From: HGM05232 sp044433325
Lineage (GTDB): Bacteria > Bacteroidota > Bacteroidia > Bacteroidales > Muribaculaceae
Assembly (NCBI GenBank): GCA_044433325.1
Contig: JAWXTT010000023.1
Span: 1 to 18,791, forward strand
Direction of reading: 5' to 3'
Length of the DNA stretch: 18,791 nucleotides
Positions 7,174 to 14,596 of this stretch are shown here, in pieces. The notes beneath the pieces are model-generated. The model was not told the DNA's origin and ran no database searches. It was given only the letters and a program-made list of their open reading frames with translations. The position numbers and the translations under genes were made by a program. The first letter of the stretch is position 1. Each line of letters starts with the position of its first letter.

Positions 7174-9159
7174 ATGAAAAAAATTACATTTCTATTGCTA
7201 GCGATGTTGATGTCAACTGCATCAATCTCAGCTACTACATTATCAGCATGGTGCGATACCCAAACTGGTCATGATAATGAAGCCGAATTTGGCAATCCTG
7301 ATGGTCGTGTATTATTGACTATCGCAAAAGAGAGCGATAATTCTATCGCTGTTACTGTTAAAAAATCTCCAGATTCATCTGTTGAGATTGACTACCTATA
7401 TGTTGTAGTTGATGGTATGGGAGCTTATGAAGTAGGTACTGATGAGGGTGCGCTTTTAAATGAATATAAGGCTGTTATCACTTTTGATACTGCTCCTGAG
7501 ACTGTAACTTTTAACGAAATTCAATGGAGTAACCCAAGCTGGGTAGGTCGTTGGATGGCTACTGGCATTACTGTTCCTTTTGATGCTGCTTGTGATATCG
7601 ATTTTAATGATGATGTTAAACCAGTTATTACTAAAGCTGAATTAGTAAGTGTTGATTACACTTCTGCTACTGTTGCTTTAGCTGCTACTGACTTGGATAA
7701 TGATAACCTTAATACTGACATTGTTTATTATAATGTTTCAGATGCAGCTAATGGTGTAGCTGAATCTACTCTATATGTAAATGCTAATGGTGAAGTAACT
7801 GTTACTGGTTTATCTGCTGGTACTACTTATAACTTACTATTTGCTGCTGTTGATGATGCTGGTAATGTTTCTGACAATACTATCTCAGTTGAAGCTACTA
7901 CTACTGCTATGCCTGAGGTATATATTATTGATAACTTTGAAGGTACATCTCTAGCTTGGGAAGCTTTAGAGGGTAGCTACGCTGTATCTATTGTTGATAA
8001 CCCTGATGTTACAGGTATTAATGCTTCTGAATCTGTGTTACAAGGTGGTCGTGGTGCTAGTGATAACAACTGGGCTGCTGCTATGATTCGTGATTTATAT
8101 ATTGCTGGTGGTAATTATAAATATCTTCACGTAATGATGTATCGTGATGTTATCGGTACTGTGCCTAATGCTAAACTTTCTGACACTAAATGGGATGAAC
8201 TTGCACCTATGAATGAATCAATGAAAGCTGGCGAATGGCAAGATGTGGTATTTGATATTTCAGGCTTTACTTCTGAATATGAAATTGAATTCCTATATTA
8301 TATGTATGATAGAGGTGAATTAAGTGCTGACGCAGTTATTTATATTGATGATATCGTATTAAGTAATGACGCTACTGAACGTACTGCCGTTTCTGAAGGT
8401 GACGTGTTTGTTCCTGAAACTGATGGTGGTACTGGTGATGATTCAACTGGCGATGTTGAATATGGTGAACAATATACTATTGATGATTTTGAAGGTGGTA
8501 TAGGTGATTGGATTCCTTGTGAGGGTTCACATGATTTATATATTGTTGATAATCCTGATACATCTGGTATTAATGCTACTGCTAATGTACTACAAGGTGG
8601 TCGTGATTCTGATGCTAACTTCTGGGCTGCTGCTATGGTTACTGATCTTAGTGTTCCTGGTGGTATTTATAACTATCTTCACGTAATGATGTATCGTGAT
8701 GTTGTTGCTGATACTCCTAAAGTTAAGTTCTCTGATTCTTTATCAACAGAGTTTACTCCTATGAATACAATGGTAGCTGGTGAATGGCAAGATGTAGTAT
8801 TTGATATTTCATCTTTCACATCTGGTAATACAATTGATTTCATGTATTATATGTATGATGTAGGTACTTTAAGTGCTAATGCTGTTATCTATCTTGATGA
8901 TATCGTATTAAGTAATGATTCAGCTCCACGTACATCTGCTACAGGAGTTGAGGCTGTTGAAGTTGCTGATGCTGCTACTATCTATGCTGCTAATGGTGTA
9001 GTATATGTTAAGAGTACTGATGCTGTTGCAGTTGATGTATATTCATTAACTGGTGCAGTAGTTGCTTCTGCTAAAGCTGTTGAATCTGCTACATTTACTC
9101 TTCCTAGTGGTTGCTATATAGTGAAAGCTGGTGCGACAATTAAGAAGGTGATTTTATAA
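7174..9159 (+). CDS. Secreted multidomain protein with tandem binding-type repeats and T9SS-like C-terminal tail
   Basis: A 661-aa exported protein with no recognisable catalytic motif. It has a type I signal peptide (about 1-20, ending SISA) and no lipobox Cys, unlike its neighbours. An N-terminal beta domain (about 21-147) is followed by an FN3-like domain (149-246), with the conserved-looking VTGLSAGTTYNLLFAAVDDAGN. Two related repeats follow (about 250-400 and 434-583), each opening with a DNFEG or DDFEG motif and containing VLQGGR, YLHVMMYRDV, AGEWQDVVFDIS and a closing DDIVLSND. Their pattern suggests carbohydrate-binding jelly-roll modules. The last 70 residues (591-661), with VDVYSLTGAVVASA, SGCYIVKAG and the end KKVIL, look like a type A T9SS sorting domain or a related DUF6383-type tail. 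A role in binding the PUL's glucan is inferred from context only. Confidence 0.72.
   Translation: MKKITFLLLAMLMSTASISATTLSAWCDTQTGHDNEAEFGNPDGRVLLTIAKESDNSIAVTVKKSPDSSVEIDYLYVVVDGMGAYEVGTDEGALLNEYKAVITFDTAPETVTFNEIQWSNPSWVGRWMATGITVPFDAACDIDFNDDVKPVITKAELVSVDYTSATVALAATDLDNDNLNTDIVYYNVSDAANGVAESTLYVNANGEVTVTGLSAGTTYNLLFAAVDDAGNVSDNTISVEATTTAMPEVYIIDNFEGTSLAWEALEGSYAVSIVDNPDVTGINASESVLQGGRGASDNNWAAAMIRDLYIAGGNYKYLHVMMYRDVIGTVPNAKLSDTKWDELAPMNESMKAGEWQDVVFDISGFTSEYEIEFLYYMYDRGELSADAVIYIDDIVLSNDATERTAVSEGDVFVPETDGGTGDDSTGDVEYGEQYTIDDFEGGIGDWIPCEGSHDLYIVDNPDTSGINATANVLQGGRDSDANFWAAAMVTDLSVPGGIYNYLHVMMYRDVVADTPKVKFSDSLSTEFTPMNTMVAGEWQDVVFDISSFTSGNTIDFMYYMYDVGTLSANAVIYLDDIVLSNDSAPRTSATGVEAVEVADAATIYAANGVVYVKSTDAVAVDVYSLTGAVVASAKAVESATFTLPSGCYIVKAGATIKKVIL
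7921..8925 (+). repeat. Tandem intragenic duplication (period about 550 bp)
   Basis: The two repeats of the 661-aa protein are also similar as DNA. A 30-bp block at 8122-8151 is identical to 8674-8703 (offset 552). A block of about 25 bp from 8345 recurs from 8894 (offset 549). The protein repeats are roughly 60 percent identical by eye, so the duplication looks fairly recent or kept similar by conversion. Confidence 0.85.
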
Positions 9160-9173
9160 TTTAGAACTTTAGC

Positions 9174-9210
9174 GGTGAGTAGAGGTTGGGAGATCGTACC
9201 CCTACTCACC
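9174..9210 (+). promoter_or_regulatory. Intercistronic hairpin between the 661-aa protein and GH3 genes
   Basis: GGTGAGTAG (9174-9182) pairs perfectly with CTACTCACC (9202-9210). After one a-c mismatch, 9184-9186 pairs with 9198-9200, giving a 13-position stem and an 11-nt loop. It lies 14 nt after a stop codon and ends 22 nt before the GH3 start. No T-run follows, so a role in mRNA processing or stability is more likely than termination. Confidence 0.62.
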
Positions 9211-9232
9211 TAATATAATATCGAATAAATAT

Positions 9233-11470
9233 ATGAATAAGTACATTGCAACAATTTGTGCTCTTCCTATCTTTTTAGCTAGTTGTGTAGGCTCGTCGCT
9301 ATCAACTACTGAACAGCGTATTGAGGATTTACTGTCGGAGATGACGCTAGATGAAAAGATTGGTCAAATGAACCAAGTTACAGGTATGGGACTTCATGAG
9401 GATATGAAAAGTATGGTTCGTACTGGTAAGGTGGGAACTATCCTGAATGAATTAGATGTCAATACTGTAAATGAATTGCAGAGAATTGCAGTTGAGGAGA
9501 GCCGTTTAGGTATTCCGTTGGTAATTGCTCGTGATGTGATACATGGTTTTAAAACAATTTTCCCTATTCCATTGGCTCAAGCGGCTTCATGGAATCCTGA
9601 ATTGGCTAAATTAGGTGCTGAGGTGGCAGCTAAAGAGGCTACATCGGTTGGGATACGTTGGACTTTCTCACCAATGGTTGATGTTTCGCGTGATCCTAGA
9701 TGGGGACGTATAGCTGAATCGTATGGTGAAGATCCATATTTAGTATCTGTAATGGGTGCTGCTACTATTAAAGGTTATCAAGGTGATGATTTAACTAACC
9801 CAGCAACTATGGCGGCCTGTGCTAAACACTTTGCTGCTTATGGTGCGACAGAATCGGGTAAAGATTATAATACAACTTGGGTTCCTGAACTACAATTACG
9901 TGAAACATATCTACCTCCATTCCTAGCAGCTGTTGAGGCAGGTTCTGCTACCTTTATGTGTTCATTTAATGATATAAATGGTGTGCCTTCATCAGGTAAT
10001 CAATATCTTAACAATACTATTTTAAGAGATGAGTGGGGTTATGATGGTGTATTAGTTAGTGACTGGGGTTCAATTGAACAGATGATTCCTCACGGCTTCT
10101 GTGCTGATCTTAATGAAGCGGCTTGCAAAGCTGCTAATGCTTCGGTTGATATAGATATGATGAGTTATGCTTATGTTTTACATCTATCAGAATTAGTTAA
10201 TAGTGGTAAAGTCGATGAAAAGGTGGTTGATGATGCAGTACGTAATATCTTACGTATGAAGATTAACTTAGGGTTATTTGAAAATCCATATACTGAGGTT
10301 ACTGAGGGTGAAGATGTTTTCTATACCGAGTCATCAATGGAAGCTGCTAAACAAGCGGCAATTGAGAGTGCTGTGTTATTGAAAAATGATAATAAAACTC
10401 TTCCATTATCAACTAAGAGGGTTAAACGTATTGCAGTCGTAGGTCCTTTGGCTGATGCACCTGCTGATCAAGTTGGTACATGGTGTTTCGATGCTGAAGC
10501 TGAACACTCAATTACTCCGATTAATGCTCTACGTGATAAATATGGTAAGGATGTGAAGATTGATTACATCCCTACATTAACTTACTCACGTGATAATAGT
10601 AAGAAAGATTTCTCAAAAGCTATTGTAGCTGCTAAGAGAGCTGATGTAGTAATTATCTTCGCTGGTGAGGAGTCAGTCCTTTCGGGCGAGGCTCGTTGTC
10701 GCGCTGAGATTTCATTGCCTGGCGCGCAAAGTGAGTTAATCGAGGCGTTAAGCAAAACTAAAACTCCTGTAGTAACAGTGATAATGGCAGGTCGTCCATT
10801 AACAATAGAGGAAGAGGTGAAAAATTCAGATGCAGTATTATTACAATTCCATGGTGGTACTATGGCGGGTCCTGCATTAGCTGAACTACTGTTTGGTGAG
10901 GTTTCTCCTTCAGGTAAGTTACCTGTTACATTCCCTAAGATGGTGGGACAAGTGCCAATCTATTATGCTCATAAGAATACTGGTCGTCCAGCTTCAAATA
11001 TTACGCTAATTGATGATATAGCTGTTGGTGCTCCACAAACTTCGTTAGGATTTACTAGTTACCATTTGGATGCAGGAGACTCTCCACTATTCCCATTTGG
11101 TTATGGCTTATCTTACGCTGAGTTTGATTATAGCGCGCCTAAATTATCATCTAATAGTATTGTTGAGGGTGAAACTATAACTGTTACTTGTGATGTACGT
11201 AATATTGGTAATTGTGATGCTAAAGAGGTTGTTCAACTTTATGTATGTGATGAGGTTGGTTCACTTATCCGTCCTGTTAAAGAGTTGAAACAATTTGAAA
11301 AGGTTGAAATTAAGGCTGGCGAAACTAAAACAGTTTCATTCACATTATCATCTGATGATTTAGCATACTGGAATAGTAATACGACAAAGCTCCCTGAGAA
11401 GGGCGCATTTAAACTATGGATAGCTAGTGATAGTAATTCAGGTGTTTCTCAATCTTTTGAGCTTAAATAA
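9233..11470 (+). CDS. bglX: GH3 beta-glucosidase lipoprotein (BglX-like)
   Basis: Exo-acting glycoside hydrolase expected to release glucose from beta-gluco-oligosaccharides, the last step of this PUL. The 745-aa length fits three-domain GH3 enzymes. The signal peptide ends at LASC with Cys18 lipidated. The next residues (VGSSLS) lack the acidic surface-export signal, so a periplasmic location is likely. The TIM barrel (about 25-340) contains MVDVSRDPRWGRIAESYGED, the Lys198-His199 pair of the AKHFAAYG motif, and GVLVSDWGS with Asp277 as the expected nucleophile. The alpha/beta sandwich (about 365-590) includes GEESVLSGEARCRAEISLPG at 478-497, the region where the acid/base Glu usually lies; I did not fix which Glu it is. 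An FnIII-like domain ends the protein. The symbol reflects resemblance to BglX; linkage preference (beta-1,3 or beta-1,4) is open. Confidence 0.94.
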   Translation: MNKYIATICALPIFLASCVGSSLSTTEQRIEDLLSEMTLDEKIGQMNQVTGMGLHEDMKSMVRTGKVGTILNELDVNTVNELQRIAVEESRLGIPLVIARDVIHGFKTIFPIPLAQAASWNPELAKLGAEVAAKEATSVGIRWTFSPMVDVSRDPRWGRIAESYGEDPYLVSVMGAATIKGYQGDDLTNPATMAACAKHFAAYGATESGKDYNTTWVPELQLRETYLPPFLAAVEAGSATFMCSFNDINGVPSSGNQYLNNTILRDEWGYDGVLVSDWGSIEQMIPHGFCADLNEAACKAANASVDIDMMSYAYVLHLSELVNSGKVDEKVVDDAVRNILRMKINLGLFENPYTEVTEGEDVFYTESSMEAAKQAAIESAVLLKNDNKTLPLSTKRVKRIAVVGPLADAPADQVGTWCFDAEAEHSITPINALRDKYGKDVKIDYIPTLTYSRDNSKKDFSKAIVAAKRADVVIIFAGEESVLSGEARCRAEISLPGAQSELIEALSKTKTPVVTVIMAGRPLTIEEEVKNSDAVLLQFHGGTMAGPALAELLFGEVSPSGKLPVTFPKMVGQVPIYYAHKNTGRPASNITLIDDIAVGAPQTSLGFTSYHLDAGDSPLFPFGYGLSYAEFDYSAPKLSSNSIVEGETITVTCDVRNIGNCDAKEVVQLYVCDEVGSLIRPVKELKQFEKVEIKAGETKTVSFTLSSDDLAYWNSNTTKLPEKGAFKLWIASDSNSGVSQSFELK

Positions 11471-11504
11471 ATAAATTCTTTAGTTCAGAAGAGATTGTAA
11501 AAGA

Positions 11505-11726
11505 TTAGGTTTTTGAAATATCCTGAAAGTTTTTATAGCTTTCAGGATATTTTTTCACCAAATTAAGGTGAGTTCTTAAAATTGATTTATCAATATTTAA
11601 GATGAGATTTTGAGCTAATTTTTTGCCGTCTTTATCTTTTGCATAGTCAGCTTGCTGAAGGTAAAAAGGTAAAAAAGTAGCCAAAATATCGCTAAAAGAT
11701 TGATGAAACAGTTGACATTCTCCCAT
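11505..11726 (-). CDS. Small uncharacterised protein (73 aa)
   Basis: I do not recognise this ORF. An in-frame TAA lies two codons before the ATG at 11726, so the start is bounded, and the lead-in is A/T-rich as for other genes here. The product is soluble and mixed-charge, with a hydrophobic first third (FSDILATFLPFYLQQADYA) and a Lys-rich remainder. It has no signal peptide or membrane segment. Codon choice resembles the neighbouring genes. Its last codons overlap the terminator of the convergent GH3 gene, and one arm of a 16-bp inverted repeat falls inside it. No promoter is visible upstream on its strand. It may be a real small gene, a remnant, or a chance ORF. Confidence 0.4.
   Translation of the reverse strand: MGECQLFHQSFSDILATFLPFYLQQADYAKDKDGKKLAQNLILNIDKSILRTHLNLVKKYPESYKNFQDISKT
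11516..11555 (+). terminator. Intrinsic terminator of the PUL operon
   Basis: A perfect 14-bp stem (11516-11529 with 11539-11552) has a 9-nt loop, and the T-run 11550-11555 overlaps and follows its base. It lies 45 nt after the GH3 stop codon. The T-run is on the + strand side only, so it should stop transcription coming from the GH3 gene. This marks the end of the six-gene PUL transcript. Confidence 0.85.
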
Positions 11727-11773
11727 TTGTTAATTTGTTATTATTTTAAGGGTCAGTTTTTAAGAACTCCCCT
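11566..11773. repeat. 16-bp inverted repeat bounding a 208-bp segment
   Basis: The left arm at 11566-11581 (aggtgagttcttaaaa) and the right arm at 11758-11773 (ttttaagaactcccct) are inverted copies with one mismatch in 16. The arrangement resembles the terminal repeats of a small non-autonomous element. I see no matching target-site duplication, and the small minus-strand ORF extends beyond the left arm, so the mobile-element reading is weak. Confidence 0.4.
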
Positions 11774-12210
11774 ATGATGATAGCTTGTTATATTTCTGTT
11801 AAAATTAGATTTAATTGATTCTATATTTGTCGGTGTGGGATAATTGCTCTATATTTGTGTTGAGTTTTTGTTAATGCACTCGGACGTTGATATGGGTCTT
11901 TAATAATGTGAAAAAAGAAATTAAGGTATATTAATCTATTAATTATTTTAATTCATAAAAAACTAAGTGATGTTAGAGTCTAGTTATAGATATAACAGTA
12001 GTCTGGAAACAGATTTTGGAAAAAAACAATATGATGAATATTGTAACTTACCTATAATAATAGGGAAGCTCAAACTTATAGCAATTAAAGAGATAACGAA
12101 GGTTACTAAATAGGAGAAGCACACAAACATATATATATATGAATGTTGCACCTAAGTAGTAGCTTTTTTTTATGTAATATAGATACAAATTATTAACTAA
12201 ATAACTTTTT
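11727..12210. other. Long non-coding region and probable 5' leader of the phosphate transporter gene
   Basis: No ORF longer than a few codons is supported on the + strand. After the promoter at 11826-11857, about 350 nt would be transcribed before the PiT start. It contains a small GAAA-tetraloop hairpin (12002-12013), a 7-bp hairpin with a 5-nt loop (12026-12044), an (AT)6 run (12129-12140) and an eight-T run (12164-12171). These suggest a structured leader or a separate small RNA. I could not match it to a known riboswitch or RNA family. Confidence 0.45.
11826..11857 (+). promoter_or_regulatory. Perfect Bacteroides-type promoter
   Basis: TTTG at 11826-11829 is followed after exactly 20 nt by TATATTTG at 11850-11857, matching every fixed base of the Bacteroidota TTTG / TAnnTTTG consensus. 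Transcription should begin near 11864. The TTTG is itself part of a second TATATTTG at 11822-11829, so the -7 element is duplicated 28 bp apart. The next gene downstream is the phosphate transporter, about 350 nt away. Confidence 0.62.
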
Positions 12211-14442
12211 ATGGATCCAATTTTTACGGTGATTGTGGTTATTCTTGCGGCTTTAGCTATCTTAGACTTGATAGTTGGGGTTTCAAACGATGCAATCAAC
12301 TTCCTAAACGCCGCGATAGGTTCAAAAGTAGCACCTCTGCGTGTTATTATGATTATTGCAGCTATGGGTATAATTATGGGTGTGTTAACTTCTAATGGGA
12401 TGATGGAGGTTGCACGAAATGGTATTTTTAACCCTGGTATGTTCACCTTTAACGAGATTATGTTCCTATTCTTAGGGGTGATGATGGCAGATGTTATTCT
12501 GCTTAATACCTTTAACTTATTAGGCTTGCCAACATCTACTACTGTATCATTAGTATTTGAATTGTTAGGTTCAGCTGTTGCAGTTGCTATTTATAAGGTA
12601 GCTAACTCAGCCGAGTTAGGTTACACTGCAATAGGTACATTTATCAACAGTGATAAGGCGTTAGCTATTATCTCAGGTATTTTAATGTCGGTGGTTATTG
12701 CATTTGTGGTAGGTACTGTGTTGATGTATATCTCACGTTTAATATTTACGTTCAGATATGCGAAACAACTAAGACGTTATGGTGCTATGTGGTGTGCTAT
12801 AGCTATGGTTGGTATCTTATACTTCTCTGTTATCAAGGGTTTAAAAGGTGTAATCCCTGCTGAATTTTATGAATTTATGTATGCGAATCTAGGCTTATCA
12901 ATTTTAGTTGCTTGGGCTGGTGTTTCTGTGATATTGTTCTTACTTCAAATGTTGAAGGTTAATATTATGAAGGTTACTGTTTTAGCAGGTACTTTTGCTT
13001 TGGCATTAGCTTTTGCTGGTAATGACTTAGTTAACTTTATTGGAGTACCAATTGCAGGTATTGAATCTTACTTGGGCTCAAATGGTGATCCTAATGTGTT
13101 AATGACTTCGTTAGAGGGTAAGGCAGCTGTTCCATTATGGATATTAGCGTCTGCTGGTGCTATTATGGCTATTACTCTTTTCTTCTCAAGAAATGCTATG
13201 AAAGTTGCGGCTACGCAAATTAATCTATCATCTCAGAAAGATGAGGATGAGCGTTTCGGTTCATCATTAGCTTCACGTTCATTAGTGCGTTTCGCTATGA
13301 ACTTGAATAATTCAGTGACAAATGTACTTCCTGAAAGATTCGTTCAAAAAGTAGGTAACCGTTTTACTCCACTTCCTAAAGAGGAGCAGGGTGATTTACC
13401 ATATGACTTAATTCGTGCGGTTGTAAACTTAACAGCAGCATCAATATTGATATGTATCGCTACTTCCTTTAAATTACCATTATCAACTACTTATGTAGTA
13501 TTTATGGTAGCTATGGGTACTTCATTAGCTGACCGCGCTTGGGGTCGTGATAGTGCTGTTTACCGTATTACTGGTGTTATGGTGGTAATCTCAGGATGGT
13601 TCATTACTGCATTAGCAGGTTTTGTTTTAGCTATTGTTATTGCCTCTGCTCTTATTTGGGGTGGATGGGCTGGTATAATCATTGTTGGTTCAGTTTGTTG
13701 TTATGCTTTAGCTTATAATCTGTTTAAGAAAAAATCTAAAAAACAAGAGGAGTTAGAGTTACTAGATAAACCTATCATCAAAGATTCAACTCATGCTGAG
13801 GATGTACTATTGTCATGTACTGAAACTGTATGTGATACAATGGAGGAGGTAACATCTATCTATAATGATATGTTGATAGCTCTATTTAATGAGGATCGCA
13901 AAACTCTTAAAGAGATGGTTACTAAGTCTGAATATATCTATCATCAAGCACATAAGAGAAAATATGAAATTCATACTACATTGAAGGAGATTCAAGATCA
14001 ATATATCGAGACTGCTCACTTCTATGTACAGATAGTTGATTATATGTGTGAAGTATCTAAAGCTCTACTACACTGTGTGCGTCCATCTTACGTTCATATA
14101 ATGAATAACCATACTAGCCTTTCAGAGGAGCAAGTTATGGACTTGAAGGAGATTAATGATTCAGTATTTAGTATTGTTACACGTATCAATGATATGGTTA
14201 GACAAAAAGACTTTACTAAGATTGATGATATTCTAGTGATGCGTGATGAATTGTTTAATACAATTGCTGTTGGTATTAAGAAACAGTTGAAACGTCTGAA
14301 GAATGAAAAGGCTAGTACTAAAGCTAGTACTCTATACCTAAATATCCTTAGTGAAACTAAGACTATGGTACTTCAATCACGTAACTTGTTGAAATCACAA
14401 GCGTATTTCCTAAACAAGATGAATGAGTTAAATAATAACTAA
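12211..14442 (+). CDS. Inorganic phosphate transporter, PiT family, with C-terminal PhoU-like domain
   Basis: Inner-membrane secondary transporter expected to take up inorganic phosphate with a coupling cation (H+ or Na+). At 743 aa it is longer than simple PiT proteins because a soluble domain is attached. The hydrophobic part (1 to about 500) carries the paired PiT signatures: GVSNDAINFLNAAIGSKVAP from residue 23 and AGNDLVNFIGVPIAG from residue 269. Further conserved membrane segments include LPTSTTVSLVFELLGSAVA and LPLSTTYVVFMVAMGTSLAD. After a Lys-rich stretch near 505 the rest is helical and charged and resembles PhoU, which would sit in the cytoplasm and may gate transport. This fusion is common in Bacteroidota. 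The gene stands alone, ends at its own hairpin and has a long leader. The family call is secure; the coupling ion is not. Confidence 0.94.
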   Translation: MDPIFTVIVVILAALAILDLIVGVSNDAINFLNAAIGSKVAPLRVIMIIAAMGIIMGVLTSNGMMEVARNGIFNPGMFTFNEIMFLFLGVMMADVILLNTFNLLGLPTSTTVSLVFELLGSAVAVAIYKVANSAELGYTAIGTFINSDKALAIISGILMSVVIAFVVGTVLMYISRLIFTFRYAKQLRRYGAMWCAIAMVGILYFSVIKGLKGVIPAEFYEFMYANLGLSILVAWAGVSVILFLLQMLKVNIMKVTVLAGTFALALAFAGNDLVNFIGVPIAGIESYLGSNGDPNVLMTSLEGKAAVPLWILASAGAIMAITLFFSRNAMKVAATQINLSSQKDEDERFGSSLASRSLVRFAMNLNNSVTNVLPERFVQKVGNRFTPLPKEEQGDLPYDLIRAVVNLTAASILICIATSFKLPLSTTYVVFMVAMGTSLADRAWGRDSAVYRITGVMVVISGWFITALAGFVLAIVIASALIWGGWAGIIIVGSVCCYALAYNLFKKKSKKQEELELLDKPIIKDSTHAEDVLLSCTETVCDTMEEVTSIYNDMLIALFNEDRKTLKEMVTKSEYIYHQAHKRKYEIHTTLKEIQDQYIETAHFYVQIVDYMCEVSKALLHCVRPSYVHIMNNHTSLSEEQVMDLKEINDSVFSIVTRINDMVRQKDFTKIDDILVMRDELFNTIAVGIKKQLKRLKNEKASTKASTLYLNILSETKTMVLQSRNLLKSQAYFLNKMNELNNN

Positions 14443-14451
14443 TATTATTAG

Positions 14452-14490
14452 TGGTGCTAATCTTTGTCATAAGGGTTAGCACCATTTCTT
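14452..14490 (+). terminator. Hairpin terminator after the phosphate transporter gene
   Basis: TGGTGCTAA (14452-14460) pairs perfectly with TTAGCACCA (14476-14484). Further pairing with G-T wobbles is possible inside the arms, and atttcttta follows. It begins 10 nt after the stop codon. The T-rich tail is imperfect, so termination may be shared with the next hairpin. Confidence 0.65.
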
Positions 14491-14524
14491 TATAGGATAA
14501 TTGGGCTTGGATAGTGTATGTAGA

Positions 14525-14573
14525 TATAAATATAGGGCTAACTCTCATCGCTGGAGTTAGCCCTATATTTATA
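14525..14573. terminator. Bidirectional terminator between convergent genes
   Basis: A perfect 20-bp stem (14525-14544 with 14554-14573) has a 9-nt loop (tcatcgctg). The core arms are agggctaactc and gagttagccct, with A/T-rich outer arms that supply U-rich sequence on both strands. It lies 24 bp beyond the acyl-CoA dehydrogenase stop on the minus strand and 83 bp beyond the phosphate transporter stop on the plus strand. It should stop both convergent transcripts. Confidence 0.85.
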
Positions 14574-14596
14574 AAATTTAGTCTATGTAGTGGCTA

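Noticed and set aside
8504..8686. Plus-strand ORF in another frame of the 661-aa protein gene
   Set aside because: The product is an unnatural Leu/Ile/Val run caused by the biased codons of the real frame.
12150..12171. Intrinsic terminator at the T8 run before the PiT gene
   Set aside because: Only a 3-bp stem can form directly before the T-run, too weak to call a terminator.
12048..12446. 132-aa minus-strand ORF over the start of the phosphate transporter gene
   Set aside because: It is antisense to clear PiT coding sequence, and its Ile/Thr-rich product reflects the complement of that gene. The non-overlapping part lies in AT-rich leader.
14363..14548. Minus-strand 61-aa ORF at the end of the PiT gene
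   Set aside because: It overlaps PiT coding sequence and both terminators, with no sign of its own start context.
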